A stretch of DNA of 64,000 bases. It comes from Rhodococcus triatomae BKS 15-14 (GTDB lineage: Bacteria > Actinomycetota > Actinomycetes > Mycobacteriales > Mycobacteriaceae). This document shows, piece by piece, positions 1-7,739 of this stretch. Both the position numbers and the translations under genes were made by a program. The number at the start of each line of letters is the position of its first letter. The stretch's first letter is position 1. Below the pieces are notes generated by a model that made no database searches, was not told where the DNA came from, and worked only from the letters and a program-made list of their open reading frames with translations. The stretch spans positions 1 through 64,000 of the forward strand of contig AODO01000007.1 of the NCBI GenBank assembly GCA_000341795.1, read 5' to 3'.

Positions 1-54
1 ACATGTCGAACGCCTTCTGCGAGTCGGCACCGTAGGCAGAGAGAATCTCCGGGT
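1..54. repeat. 54-bp direct repeat, left copy
   Basis: The first 54 bases of the window recur without a mismatch at 31363-31416, inside a broken alpha/beta hydrolase gene on the minus strand. After base 54 the two loci diverge abruptly. The repeat may extend to the left beyond the window. The left copy would then be the 3' part of a second, truncated hydrolase gene that points out of the window. Between it and the next gene (55-288) I see only a stem-loop and no gene. Confidence 0.95.
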
Positions 55-87
55 TGCACCTGGCCCGCTAACCGAGGACGCATGCCT

Positions 88-122
88 GGGAGTCATCCCG
101 CTCGCACTGCGGGATGACTCCC
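88..122. terminator. Strong stem-loop, probable terminator
   Basis: Perfect 14-bp arms at 88-101 and 109-122 enclose a 7-nt loop. There is no clear T-run, as is common for actinobacterial terminators. It lies just past the 3' end of the Ldh-type dehydrogenase gene read on the minus strand (stop at 289). Confidence 0.5.
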
Positions 123-288
123 CGCTAGCCTCACCTCCTACCAGCCAATACCAAGGAGGTGAGGCCCGTGACCCGGAACCCCGGCGACCAGGACGTTCCG
201 AGAGAGCACGCGCACCTCCCCAGCATTTATGTAGAACGCACTTGGCGTCAAAGCATTTGGGATGCGTTGATGCTAGGAGTACGCGCCG

Positions 289-1290
289 CTATCCCGTGGT
301 TGGCTCGGGTTCACCTGCCAGTTCGATGATCATTCGGTAGACGCGGTCGTCGACGTCGATGCTGTTGCTGGCCAGTCGCTTCGATCGCTCGGTCGCCGAT
401 CGGTCGAAAGGGACCCGAACCGGTTTGGTGGGGTCGACAGGCCGGGTGTTGCGGAGGTCTTGCGCGTATTCGGTGACCCTCCTTCGGTAGTCGGGCGCGT
501 CGGTGAGGAGTGCTGGATTGATGGCGACGAGGAAGAATCCGCAATCGGTGAGGCCCTCCGGGTCGGCGGAGGCTCCTGTCATCATGCCGAGCAGTTGAAC
601 GGTCAATGCGAGGCCCGATCCTTTGTGGCCTCCCCAGACGGCGAGTGCGCCTGCTAGCGCTGCGGTGGGATCTTGGGTGGGCTGGCCGTCTGGAGCGTAG
701 GCATGTCCCTCGTCGAGAAGGTCGCCGAGCCGCTCACGCAGCATGACCTCTCCGAGCATTACTTCGGATGTGCCGATGTCCCAGATGATCGGTTGGTCAT
801 CGGACGGGAAGCCGAAGGCGATCGGATTGGTGCCGAATCGTCCTTCGGTGCCGCCGTGGGGAGCCACGAGTTGAAGACCACTTCCTGCAACGATGCCGAC
901 GAGACCCGCTTTTGTGATCGTCTCCAGATAGTAAGAGAACATGCCTGTGTACCAGGTTCGTCGTGCCGCGACGACCGCCATGCCGACAGTGGATGCTTTG
1001 GCGATCGCTAGGTCGGTTGCTTGTCGAGCGACAAGGTACCCAACCTGATCTCCACCATCGAGGGTTGCCGAGACCGGCGTGTCCTTGACGATCGTGATCG
1101 GTGACGGTTCGGGCATGCTCAAGCGTCGTTCAGCTACGGAGAGACCTCTTGCGAGACCACCGAAGGACAGGCCGCGCAATTCGCAGTCGAGAAGATGATC
1201 TGCGATGACCGCAGCTTCGTGTTCGGTATAGCCGCAGGACCGCATCGCGGCGTGCGCAAGGTCGCGGGTCTGGTCAACGGTGAGTTCCAT
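289..1290 (-). CDS. Ldh/MDH-type (malate/L-lactate/ureidoglycolate family) NAD(P)-dependent dehydrogenase
   Basis: This 333-aa protein matches the Ldh_2 superfamily, which includes ureidoglycolate, sulfolactate, malate and delta1-piperideine-2-carboxylate reductases. These enzymes reduce 2-oxo acids or cyclic imines with NAD(P)H. The N-terminal helical part (VDQTRDLAHAAMRSCGYTEHEA), the central RFGTNPIAFGFP segment and the later WGGHKGSGLAL stretch are typical, and the length is normal. It is the second gene after the MHS-type transporter (stop 1358, start 1290), with a strong stem-loop between them that may reduce its expression. The substrate cannot be told from sequence. It presumably acts on the compound imported by the transporter. 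Confidence 0.85.
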   Translation of the reverse strand: MELTVDQTRDLAHAAMRSCGYTEHEAAVIADHLLDCELRGLSFGGLARGLSVAERRLSMPEPSPITIVKDTPVSATLDGGDQVGYLVARQATDLAIAKASTVGMAVVAARRTWYTGMFSYYLETITKAGLVGIVAGSGLQLVAPHGGTEGRFGTNPIAFGFPSDDQPIIWDIGTSEVMLGEVMLRERLGDLLDEGHAYAPDGQPTQDPTAALAGALAVWGGHKGSGLALTVQLLGMMTGASADPEGLTDCGFFLVAINPALLTDAPDYRRRVTEYAQDLRNTRPVDPTKPVRVPFDRSATERSKRLASNSIDVDDRVYRMIIELAGEPEPTTG

Positions 1291-1311
1291 CCTGGGGCAC
1301 TTTCAGGTCAG

Positions 1312-1350
1312 GTGCTGCGATCCCGCACAGCTCGGGCGGGATCGCAGCAC
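1312..1350 (-). terminator. Intercistronic stem-loop between transporter and dehydrogenase
   Basis: Perfect 15-bp arms at 1312-1326 and 1336-1350 enclose a 9-nt loop. It lies between the stop of the transporter gene and the start of the dehydrogenase gene, both on the minus strand. It could be a partial terminator or an mRNA-stabilising hairpin. Confidence 0.55.
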
Positions 1351-1357
1351 GGCAGTT

Positions 1358-2710
1358 TCAGTTGGGTGCGGGCTCGGCCGCGGGGATGACACGGACGTCA
1401 TGAGCCTGCTCAGGGGGCAGGCCAACCAGCCGGGCCCGTGCCCAGAGAGCGGCCGTAATGCTGAGAATGGCCCCGAACATCAGCAGGAACGCCGGCGCAT
1501 TGTTGTTGCCGGTGATATTGACCAGAAGCTGGCCCAAGTAGAGCGCTGAGCCTCCGAGAACGGCTGCAACCAGCCCGTATCCGACAGCGAATACCGTCCC
1601 ACGGATGTTTGCGGGCAAGACCTCCACGTAGGTCACCGGGACGATGGCCGAGTACAGCGCAGGGCCAGTAGAAATCAGGAGTGCCCAGACGAAGACCATG
1701 GCGATGCTGTCGGCATTGGAAAGAGCAACGAACAAGGGGTAGCACGTGGCCAAGACGACGATGGACAACGCGAGAAGGGGCCGCCATCGTCCCCACCGGT
1801 CGGCCAGGTGACCTCCTACGATGATCAAACCGATGCCACAGGCGAGGGTTCCGACGGTGACGAGTGTGGCCTGCCGGCTCGTGTAGCCGAGACTGATGAT
1901 GTAGCTCTGCATGTACGTGTAGACCATGTAGAACCCGATCATGTGCAGCGAGCCGAGCAGGAAGATCAAGCAGATGAGCGGCCAGTGCTTAGTGAATGCT
2001 TCTCGGGTGGGAGCCTCGGCGGTTTGGCCGCTTTCCTCCAACGCCTCGAACTCGGGCGTCTCCCCCAGCTTCGAGCGCAGGTACAGACCGATCAGCCCCA
2101 TAGGCAGGGCGAAAAGGAACGGAATCCGCCAGCCCCAGGCCAGAATCTGCTCCGACGACAGCAAGGTGTTCAAGACAAGGACGACCACTGCGGCGATGAA
2201 GAGGCCGAGGACGCTGCCCACCTGAACTCGGCTGGTCATGCGGCCACGAACTCGCTCTGGCGAGAACTCCGCGGCATAGATGACTGCGGTGCAGTATTCT
2301 CCTGCGGCCGAAAGTCCTTGGCACAAACGAAGGATGACGAGCAAGATGGGTGCCGCGATTCCGATCGATGCCGCGGTTGGCAAAAGACCGATCAGCGGGG
2401 TCGCCACAGCCATCAGCAGCACCGTCACCATGAGGGTCTTGCGCCGGCCGATGCGATCGGCCAGGGGTCCGAAGACGAATGCGCCCAGTGGGCGGACGAC
2501 GAAAGCTGCGCCGAAGACCGCGAAGGTGGAGAGCAGCGCGGTCCCTGGTTGGGCATGGGGGAAAAACAGTTGGGCCAGGACCGTCGCCAGGAACCCGTAG
2601 ACGGCGTAGTCGTAAGTCTCGACCGTGTTGCCGATCATCGCGGCATAGGTGACTCGCCTCAGTGTTGGGGATTTACCTGACGCGGTCGAGTGCGCAGTGG
2701 GAGTGTTCAC
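1358..2710 (-). CDS. MFS transporter, metabolite:H+ symporter (MHS) type
   Basis: This 450-aa protein has about twelve hydrophobic segments. The MFS loop-2/3 signature PLADRIGRRKTLM is near residues 85-100 and is partly repeated in the second half as HLADRWGRWRPLL. Motifs such as GNTVETYDYAVYGFLAT and LPANIRGTVFAVGYG point to the MHS subfamily that imports carboxylates, betaines and aromatic acids by proton symport in the cytoplasmic membrane. The start is a GTG with a GAGGAG ribosome site just upstream. It heads a two-gene operon with the Ldh-type dehydrogenase. MarR-type palindromes lie about 90-145 bases upstream. Its substrate is unknown but is probably the inducer or feedstock of cluster A. 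Confidence 0.88.
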   Translation of the reverse strand: MNTPTAHSTASGKSPTLRRVTYAAMIGNTVETYDYAVYGFLATVLAQLFFPHAQPGTALLSTFAVFGAAFVVRPLGAFVFGPLADRIGRRKTLMVTVLLMAVATPLIGLLPTAASIGIAAPILLVILRLCQGLSAAGEYCTAVIYAAEFSPERVRGRMTSRVQVGSVLGLFIAAVVVLVLNTLLSSEQILAWGWRIPFLFALPMGLIGLYLRSKLGETPEFEALEESGQTAEAPTREAFTKHWPLICLIFLLGSLHMIGFYMVYTYMQSYIISLGYTSRQATLVTVGTLACGIGLIIVGGHLADRWGRWRPLLALSIVVLATCYPLFVALSNADSIAMVFVWALLISTGPALYSAIVPVTYVEVLPANIRGTVFAVGYGLVAAVLGGSALYLGQLLVNITGNNNAPAFLLMFGAILSITAALWARARLVGLPPEQAHDVRVIPAAEPAPN

Positions 2711-2800
2711 CGTTCTCCTCGAAAGAGTGGGAGGGGCGCGCCGGCAATGCGGCCGCGTGAAGTGCCGGGCTGACTAGGGCCTTCATGTGCCCCAGATCAC

Positions 2801-2853
2801 TATCAGCACGCTTACGCTATATCAGCATGCTGTAAAAGAGCAAGCATGCTGAC
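2801..2853. promoter_or_regulatory. Palindromic operator cluster for the MarR regulator (transporter promoter)
   Basis: Three copies of an AGCATGCT-centred palindrome lie here: one imperfect (TATCAGCACGCTTA, from 2801), one good (ATCAGCATGCTGT, 2821-2833) and one at 2841-2853 (CAAGCATGCTGAC). The same element occurs beside the MarR gene (3787-3800) and before the flavin reductase (4419-4450). Nothing else in the window carries it, so a local MarR regulon is the natural reading. Confidence 0.75.
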
Positions 2854-2947
2854 AGTGTTGATGAGGCGCCAAGTGGCGTGTGCCGTCCCCTCGCGGTGCG
2901 TGATCACGCAGAATGAGCTATTGATCGGCGGCGCCTTTGGGCCCGCC

Positions 2948-3085
2948 TTAGATCGCCCAGGTCACCGAGCTGCGGCCTCCTTCGGATGGGACCGTGTACA
3001 AGTGCACCAGCACGTGCGGCAGACCGGAGGTGCCGAGAATCAAGGCGATGCCGAGGGAGATCAGTCGAGCTGCGGCATCGACATC
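2948..3085 (-). pseudogene. Fragment of a sodium:solute symporter (acetate permease-like)
   Basis: The minus strand reads about 45 residues ending in a stop at 2948-2950. They include [20 protein letters not shown] and [12 protein letters not shown], which match the conserved ActP-type segment of the SSS family (LALxLGTAGLPHxLxRFxTVP). No start or further domains are present, so this is a remnant of a lost transporter gene. It accounts for much of the otherwise empty 2854-3150 interval. Confidence 0.65.
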
Positions 3086-3150
3086 AGGCCGCGAACACAC
3101 CCCGACTAGCTACCGACTCGCTTGTCGAGTTGGTCGCCACGTTCTGCGCG

Positions 3151-3627
3151 TTACATGTCGCGGAGCTCTGCTTCCACTGCAACGGCACAACGACGCAAGG
3201 CGCTCTCGAGGAAGGCGACGCCATCTGCGTCGAGCTCGCGCGTCAAAGTCTCGTTGATCTTGAGCACTTCGGCGTCCATGTCCTCAATCGCGGTCCGGCC
3301 GAGGTCGGTCAGGGCGAGTGCGATGGCCCGCTCGCTCTCGGGGTGCGGACGACGACTTACGTAGCCGCGCTCCTCGAGCTGGGTGACGATCCGTGTCATT
3401 GTCTGCGAACGCACAAAGCACCGGCGCGACAGCTGCGCCAACGACAGATCGGTGCGCGTCTGAAGAATCTTCAATGCGGCATATCCCGACAGGGAGAGGT
3501 TCCAAGGAGCAAGGCGCTTGTTGCCAATCCTTCCGATTGCTCTCTCGAGGCGTACAACCGCATCAGTCAGGTAGATCGCGTCTGCCGGCGTCGGGGCGGC
3601 CGATGCTGAGGCCTGCGATTCCGTCAT
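3151..3627 (-). CDS. MarR-family transcriptional regulator
   Basis: This is a winged-helix repressor of about 158 aa if translation begins at the ATG at 3627. Longer in-frame starts at 3744 and 3780 exist, but they add a low-complexity, non-MarR N-terminus. The recognition helix region (SLAQLSRRCFVRSQTMTRIVTQLEERGYVSR) and the wing with RRPHPESERAIALALTDLGR are classical MarR. Such proteins bind palindromes as dimers and release DNA on binding an aromatic or other ligand. Palindromes of one type surround the gene, so it probably controls the transporter operon, itself and the thioesterase/monooxygenase operon. Confidence 0.88.
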   Translation of the reverse strand: MTESQASASAAPTPADAIYLTDAVVRLERAIGRIGNKRLAPWNLSLSGYAALKILQTRTDLSLAQLSRRCFVRSQTMTRIVTQLEERGYVSRRPHPESERAIALALTDLGRTAIEDMDAEVLKINETLTRELDADGVAFLESALRRCAVAVEAELRDM

Positions 3628-3786
3628 GCGATCGAGCGTATCGGCCTTCTCATCGACTCCGGCCGGATGGTCTGCGACGACATCAATCGACCTGCCGTCA
3701 CGAGACGCCGCTGAGTCAAGGCTGACAGCACTGTGAATCTGCATCGATCCCCCGATGTTCGATGACAATGGTCGGCACATACTTTA

Positions 3787-3800
3787 ACAGCATGCTGATA
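3787..3800. promoter_or_regulatory. MarR operator in the marR / thioesterase intergenic region
   Basis: ACAGCATGCTGATA is one copy of the palindrome found at 2801-2853 and 4419-4450. It lies between the divergent regulator gene and the thioesterase gene starting at 3857, so it could serve both directions. Confidence 0.7.
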
Positions 3801-3856
3801 ATTCAAGCCCCTGATCCCTGGATGCCGACGCCGGCGCTCCTCGGCGGTGAGCCTCA

Positions 3857-4378
3857 GTGACTGATGACATCAACCAGCGCACGCGAAGTGAGCTCGACGA
3901 TTTCGCGATCACCCCAACCGACGGCGACATTCCTCTGTGCGACGGTTGCCGAAGTCGTGGACATTGCCGACTCGGCGTACACGATGTTGCTTACGAGTGT
4001 CGTGACCGGGTGACAATCCGGGCCGTCTGCGATCCGTCCCATCGAGGCGGACCGACAGTCGCACATGGGGGCTGGATCGCGGCAGTCTTCGACGACGCGT
4101 TGGCCCGCGCCGTTCTACGAGAGAACCCGCGGGTGGTCACACGCAATCTGACCGTCAATTACCGGCGACCCGTCCCCCTGTCGACGCCGTTGGTGATCGA
4201 AGCGAGCGTGCGGGAGCGCAGTGGTCAAGAGTGGGCTGTCGAGGCCCAGATGTTCCTCGATAGCCCCACCCGGTCGGTGTTGGCCACGGCCTCTGCCGAT
4301 TTCGTCGCCAGGGCCGACAACTACTACGAACGTCATCGCAGATGGATGGAAGGCGTAGACGCTCCGCTCCAGACCTGA
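3857..4378 (+). CDS. PaaI-family (hotdog-fold) acyl-CoA thioesterase
   Basis: This 173-aa protein hydrolyses acyl- or aryl-CoA esters by family inference. The hotdog core is visible around residues 55-110: HRGGPTVAHGGWIAAVFDDA, where the HGG-x-x-A/D helix forms the active site, then VTRNLTVNYRRPVPL. The N-terminus carries a cysteine cluster (CDGCRSRGHCRLG), seen in a subset of PaaI-like proteins and possibly metal-binding. It is the first plus-strand gene of cluster A, 64 bases before the flavin reductase, from which it is separated by two further MarR palindromes. It may rescue CoA from dead-end thioesters of the pathway. Confidence 0.8.
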   Translation: MTDDINQRTRSELDDFAITPTDGDIPLCDGCRSRGHCRLGVHDVAYECRDRVTIRAVCDPSHRGGPTVAHGGWIAAVFDDALARAVLRENPRVVTRNLTVNYRRPVPLSTPLVIEASVRERSGQEWAVEAQMFLDSPTRSVLATASADFVARADNYYERHRRWMEGVDAPLQT

Positions 4379-4418
4379 TGCCCCGCGGCAGTAGCTGACG
4401 CCGACCATTGACCATATG

Positions 4419-4450
4419 ACAGCATGCTGATTTAATAACAGCATGCTTAC
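4419..4450. promoter_or_regulatory. Double MarR operator overlapping the flavin reductase start codon
   Basis: Two palindromes, ACAGCATGCTGA (4419-4430) and ACAGCATGCTTAC (4438-4450), are spaced 19 bases apart. The ATG of the flavin reductase gene (4443) lies inside the second one. That leaves no room for a normal ribosome site, so the transcript may be leaderless and repressed by occlusion. Confidence 0.75.
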
Positions 4451-4934
4451 AACCTCGTTCGACGTTTCCCCTCAGTCCTTCCGGGAGCTGTTCCGGAACG
4501 TTCCAGGCCCCGTCGCGGTCGTGACCGGCATGGAGAACGGGGTCCCGCACGCCACTACGGTCAGCTCCTTCAGCAGCCTGTCGCTCACTCCGACTTATGC
4601 GCAGGTGATTCTCGATGTGTCCTCACGACTACTGGGTGTCGTAGAACGCACGAAGCGGCTGGGAATCAATCTGCTTGCCGACCACCAGAAAGAGATCGGA
4701 ACCACCTGCGCAGGCAAGGGGCTCGACAAACTGCGTGATGTCACATGGCGCGAAAGCGCTGGATTGCCCGAGATCGCCGACTGCGCGGGATGGCTCGCCT
4801 GCGAAGCCACCGAGTTGATCCACGTGGGCGACCACAAGATCGTCGTCGCCCGCCCGCTTGAGATCCGGTCATCGGATCGCGCGCCACTGCTCTATCACCG
4901 TGCCGAATTCCGCCGAATCGGCGAAAGCGCCTGA
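4443..4934 (+). CDS. Flavin reductase-like protein (FMN/FAD:NAD(P)H), partner of the LLM monooxygenase
   Basis: This 163-aa protein fits the flavin_reduct family: FRNVPGPVAVVTGMENGVPHATTVSSFSSLSLTP is the flavin-binding N-terminal part, and FRRIGE ends the domain. Such proteins pass reduced FMN to two-component monooxygenases by diffusion. The next gene, 58 bases downstream, is exactly such a monooxygenase. The start at 4443 is embedded in a MarR palindrome, and no better start is available without losing the conserved N-terminus. Confidence 0.85.
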   Translation: MLTTSFDVSPQSFRELFRNVPGPVAVVTGMENGVPHATTVSSFSSLSLTPTYAQVILDVSSRLLGVVERTKRLGINLLADHQKEIGTTCAGKGLDKLRDVTWRESAGLPEIADCAGWLACEATELIHVGDHKIVVARPLEIRSSDRAPLLYHRAEFRRIGESA

Positions 4935-4992
4935 AGGTCTGCGCCCACTCCCCGGATCGCCCACTACTTGAGCAAGGAAGAAGGACTACCCC

Positions 4993-6018
4993 ATGGTTGA
5001 CATTTTCACAGGTCTGCAGCCCCTCGAGGTTGGCGAGACACACCCGGCCGAATTGATCCGCCGCGCCAAGGAACTCAACGCAGTTGAGGCGATTGATCGG
5101 GTGCTCGTCGGGTACTCCTCAATCTGGCCGCACAATCACTCGACTGCACCGTTTCTCGCCGCCCTCACCGACAAGCTGTCGCTGATCGTGGCCCACCGAC
5201 CCGGTGTCATTCACCCCACTGCGGCGGCGCGGTACTTCGCCACCCTCGACGTGCTCTCCGGAGGGCGGTTGGCGATCAATCTCGTCACCGGTGGATCCGA
5301 CAAGGACCTTCACCGCGAGGGCGACTATCTGCCGAAGAGTGAACGCTACACTCGCGCAAGCGAATACCTTGATGTCATGAAGGCCGCCTGGAGCGAGTCG
5401 GATGCTTTCGATCATCGCGGGCAGTACTACACCGCAGAGCGGGTGCATTTGCTTACTCAACCGCTCGAGCGTCACGTGCCGATCTTCATGGGCGGCGAGA
5501 GCGACGCGGCTGTGGACTTCGGCGCCAGTCACGCCGACACATACATGCTCTGGGGTGAACCGCTCGCTGGAACACGCGAACGCATCGACCGCGTCCGCGT
5601 CGCAGCCGAGGGATACGGGCGAACTCTCAACTTCTCGCTGAGTCTACGACTGTTCACCGGAGACACTGATGACGAGGCATGGGCAGCGGCACGTGCAGTC
5701 GAGAACACCATTCGTGACGCGCAGGGCACCCACCAATTCCTTCGCTCGTCCGCCACCGACAAGTCGGTCGGACGTGACCGTCAGCTAGCGCTGACAGAGA
5801 ATGAGTTGCACGACGACTGCTTCTGGACCGGCTTGGTCAAACTGCTCGGGGGCTTCGCCAATTCCGCCGCACTCGTCGGGACCGAGGACAGAATCCTGGA
5901 GACCCTGGCGAAGTACAGAGACCTGGGAGTCTCTGCCTTCCTGATCACCACCGGCGCTGAAGCCGCGTGGGATCCCTCCCTCGAGAACATCGCGCGGCGG
6001 ATCAAGAAGGAACTCTAG
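4993..6018 (+). CDS. LLM-class FMNH2-dependent monooxygenase (alkanesulfonate monooxygenase SsuD-like)
   Basis: This 341-aa TIM-barrel protein uses FMNH2 and O2 to oxygenate a substrate. Family markers are the SLIVAHRPGVIHPTAAARYFATLDVLSGGRLAINLVTGG region, YYTAERVHL and the C-terminal VGTEDRILETLAKYRDLGVSAFLI. The SsuD-type HRPG segment suggests C-S, C-N or Baeyer-Villiger type oxygenation of a small polar compound. A good ribosome site (AAGGAAGAAGGA) precedes the ATG. The upstream flavin reductase and downstream CoA ligase make this the probable first oxygenation step of cluster A. Confidence 0.88.
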   Translation: MVDIFTGLQPLEVGETHPAELIRRAKELNAVEAIDRVLVGYSSIWPHNHSTAPFLAALTDKLSLIVAHRPGVIHPTAAARYFATLDVLSGGRLAINLVTGGSDKDLHREGDYLPKSERYTRASEYLDVMKAAWSESDAFDHRGQYYTAERVHLLTQPLERHVPIFMGGESDAAVDFGASHADTYMLWGEPLAGTRERIDRVRVAAEGYGRTLNFSLSLRLFTGDTDDEAWAAARAVENTIRDAQGTHQFLRSSATDKSVGRDRQLALTENELHDDCFWTGLVKLLGGFANSAALVGTEDRILETLAKYRDLGVSAFLITTGAEAAWDPSLENIARRIKKEL

Positions 6019-6111
6019 AACTCGGTCGTTCGCCCCGGCATTCCTCGCTTGGGTCGAAACTGCAGGGCGAACGACAGTCAAACGGCCACACCACGACGTA
6101 CTGGAGCACAT

Positions 6112-7719
6112 ATGAGCACGCGAGAGCTCTTCGATCTTGGCAACGGAACTATTGGCGGGCTGCTCGCTGCCCGAGCCACCGCGATCCCTGACAAAGTCGC
6201 CGTGATCGTCGCCGGCGAAGCCCGCACCTACGCGGAACTCGATCGGGCCGCCTCTGCGGTCGGATCGGCACTCCTCGCACTGGGCCGCAACTTCGGCGAC
6301 TCCGTGGGCATCTACCTGTCGAACCGCATCGAATTCCTGGAGACCTGGATGGGTACAGCCAGGTCTGGTCTCGTCCAGGTGCCGATCAACACCGCGTACA
6401 AACAGTCATTCCTCGAACATGCACTCCAGCATCCCGACGTGCGCGTTCTCATCACCGAATCGAACCTGGCGAGCGCACTGACCGATCTTCCTGACGTGTC
6501 GTCCCTGTTGGACGCCGTCGTGTTCGTAGACCACATTCCGGCGGACGCGCACAGTCTCGCCCCTCAGGTGCTGACTTGGGACAGTTTGCTCACGATGGGC
6601 GACCTCAATCACCGGTTCGCAGATGTGCGTCCTGAGGACGTCACCGCTATTCAGCTCACGTCCGGCACCACGGGTAAGAGCAAGGGGGTCGTTCAGCCGC
6701 ATCTGCTCAACATCATCGGGGCGAGGGAAGGCGCGACGGCGATGGGGACCACGGGACGGGACCGCATCTACACCTGCCTTCCCCTGTTTCACGGCGCTGC
6801 CCAGATCAACATCTTCCTGCGAGCGGTGTATGCCGGTGCCACCGCGGTCATCGCGCCGAAGTTCAGTGCCAGCCGCTTCTGGGACGACATCCGCGAGCAT
6901 CGCATTACGGAGTTCAACGCCCTGGGGTCCATCCTCCCGGTGCTGCTCGCAAAGCCGGAGACCGAGCTCGACCGCACCCACAGTGTCGAGCGTGTCTTTG
7001 CGGCACCCGCTCCGCCCGAGGTCCTCTACAGGTTCGAGGATCGATTCGGCGTACGTATCGTCGAGGGCTACGGTTCGACCGAGATCAAGAACGTCACCTA
7101 CAACCCGCTCAACGACCGACGGGTCGGTTCGATCGGCAAACCGACGCCGTCGACGATTCTGCAGATCCATGATGACGATGGAAAGGTCGCCCCTCCGGGC
7201 GCGGTTGGAGAGATTGTCTATCGCCCTCGGTACCCGCACATCATGTTGAAGCAGTACTACAAAGATCCCGAGAACACCCTGGCCAATATGGCCGACTTAT
7301 GGTGGCATACAGGCGATCTCGGATATCAGGACGGCGATGGGTTCTTCTACTTCGTGGACAGGAAGAAGGACGCCCTGCGGCGCCGTGGAGAGAACATCTC
7401 CTCGTACGAGGTCGAGACAGTCCTGACATCGTTTCCTGGAGTCGTCGAGGCCGCCGCAGTGGCAACACCGTCCGAATTGGGAGAGGACGAAGTTCTGGTT
7501 GTCCTCCAGGTTGACGAACCGGCTGCCTTCGATCTAGAAGCACTTTTCCATCACTGTGATCGGCTCATGCCGCACTTCATGGTTCCGCGGTTCTACCGCC
7601 TGGTCGAGGCATTTCCCCGGACACCGACCGGGAAGATACGCAAGGTCGAACTCCGCGAATCCGGGCACAACCTCTGGGACGCACTCGCTCACGGCCTGGT
7701 ACCCGGACGCAACCTCTGA
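6112..7719 (+). CDS. Acyl/aryl-CoA synthetase (AMP-dependent ligase)
   Basis: This 535-aa ANL-superfamily enzyme activates a carboxylic acid to its CoA thioester through an acyl-AMP. The P-loop-like motif TSGTTGKSKGVVQ (about residue 180), EGYGSTE (A5), WHTGDLGYQDGDGFFYFVDRKKD (A7/A8) and PRTPTGKIRK with the catalytic lysine near the C-terminus are all intact. The start at 6112 is chosen because GGAG stands 6-9 bases upstream and the adenylation domain begins soon after. A longer in-frame start at 6049 exists. It links the oxygenation product of the LLM enzyme to the lyase-like gene 20 bases downstream. Confidence 0.9.
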   Translation: MSTRELFDLGNGTIGGLLAARATAIPDKVAVIVAGEARTYAELDRAASAVGSALLALGRNFGDSVGIYLSNRIEFLETWMGTARSGLVQVPINTAYKQSFLEHALQHPDVRVLITESNLASALTDLPDVSSLLDAVVFVDHIPADAHSLAPQVLTWDSLLTMGDLNHRFADVRPEDVTAIQLTSGTTGKSKGVVQPHLLNIIGAREGATAMGTTGRDRIYTCLPLFHGAAQINIFLRAVYAGATAVIAPKFSASRFWDDIREHRITEFNALGSILPVLLAKPETELDRTHSVERVFAAPAPPEVLYRFEDRFGVRIVEGYGSTEIKNVTYNPLNDRRVGSIGKPTPSTILQIHDDDGKVAPPGAVGEIVYRPRYPHIMLKQYYKDPENTLANMADLWWHTGDLGYQDGDGFFYFVDRKKDALRRRGENISSYEVETVLTSFPGVVEAAAVATPSELGEDEVLVVLQVDEPAAFDLEALFHHCDRLMPHFMVPRFYRLVEAFPRTPTGKIRKVELRESGHNLWDALAHGLVPGRNL

Positions 7720-7739
7720 CGACCGATTGGACACTAACA

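Noticed and set aside
1808-2680. A 290-codon plus-strand frame opposite the transporter
   Set aside because: Low-complexity Asp/Glu/Arg composition mirrors the codon pattern of the opposite-strand membrane protein.
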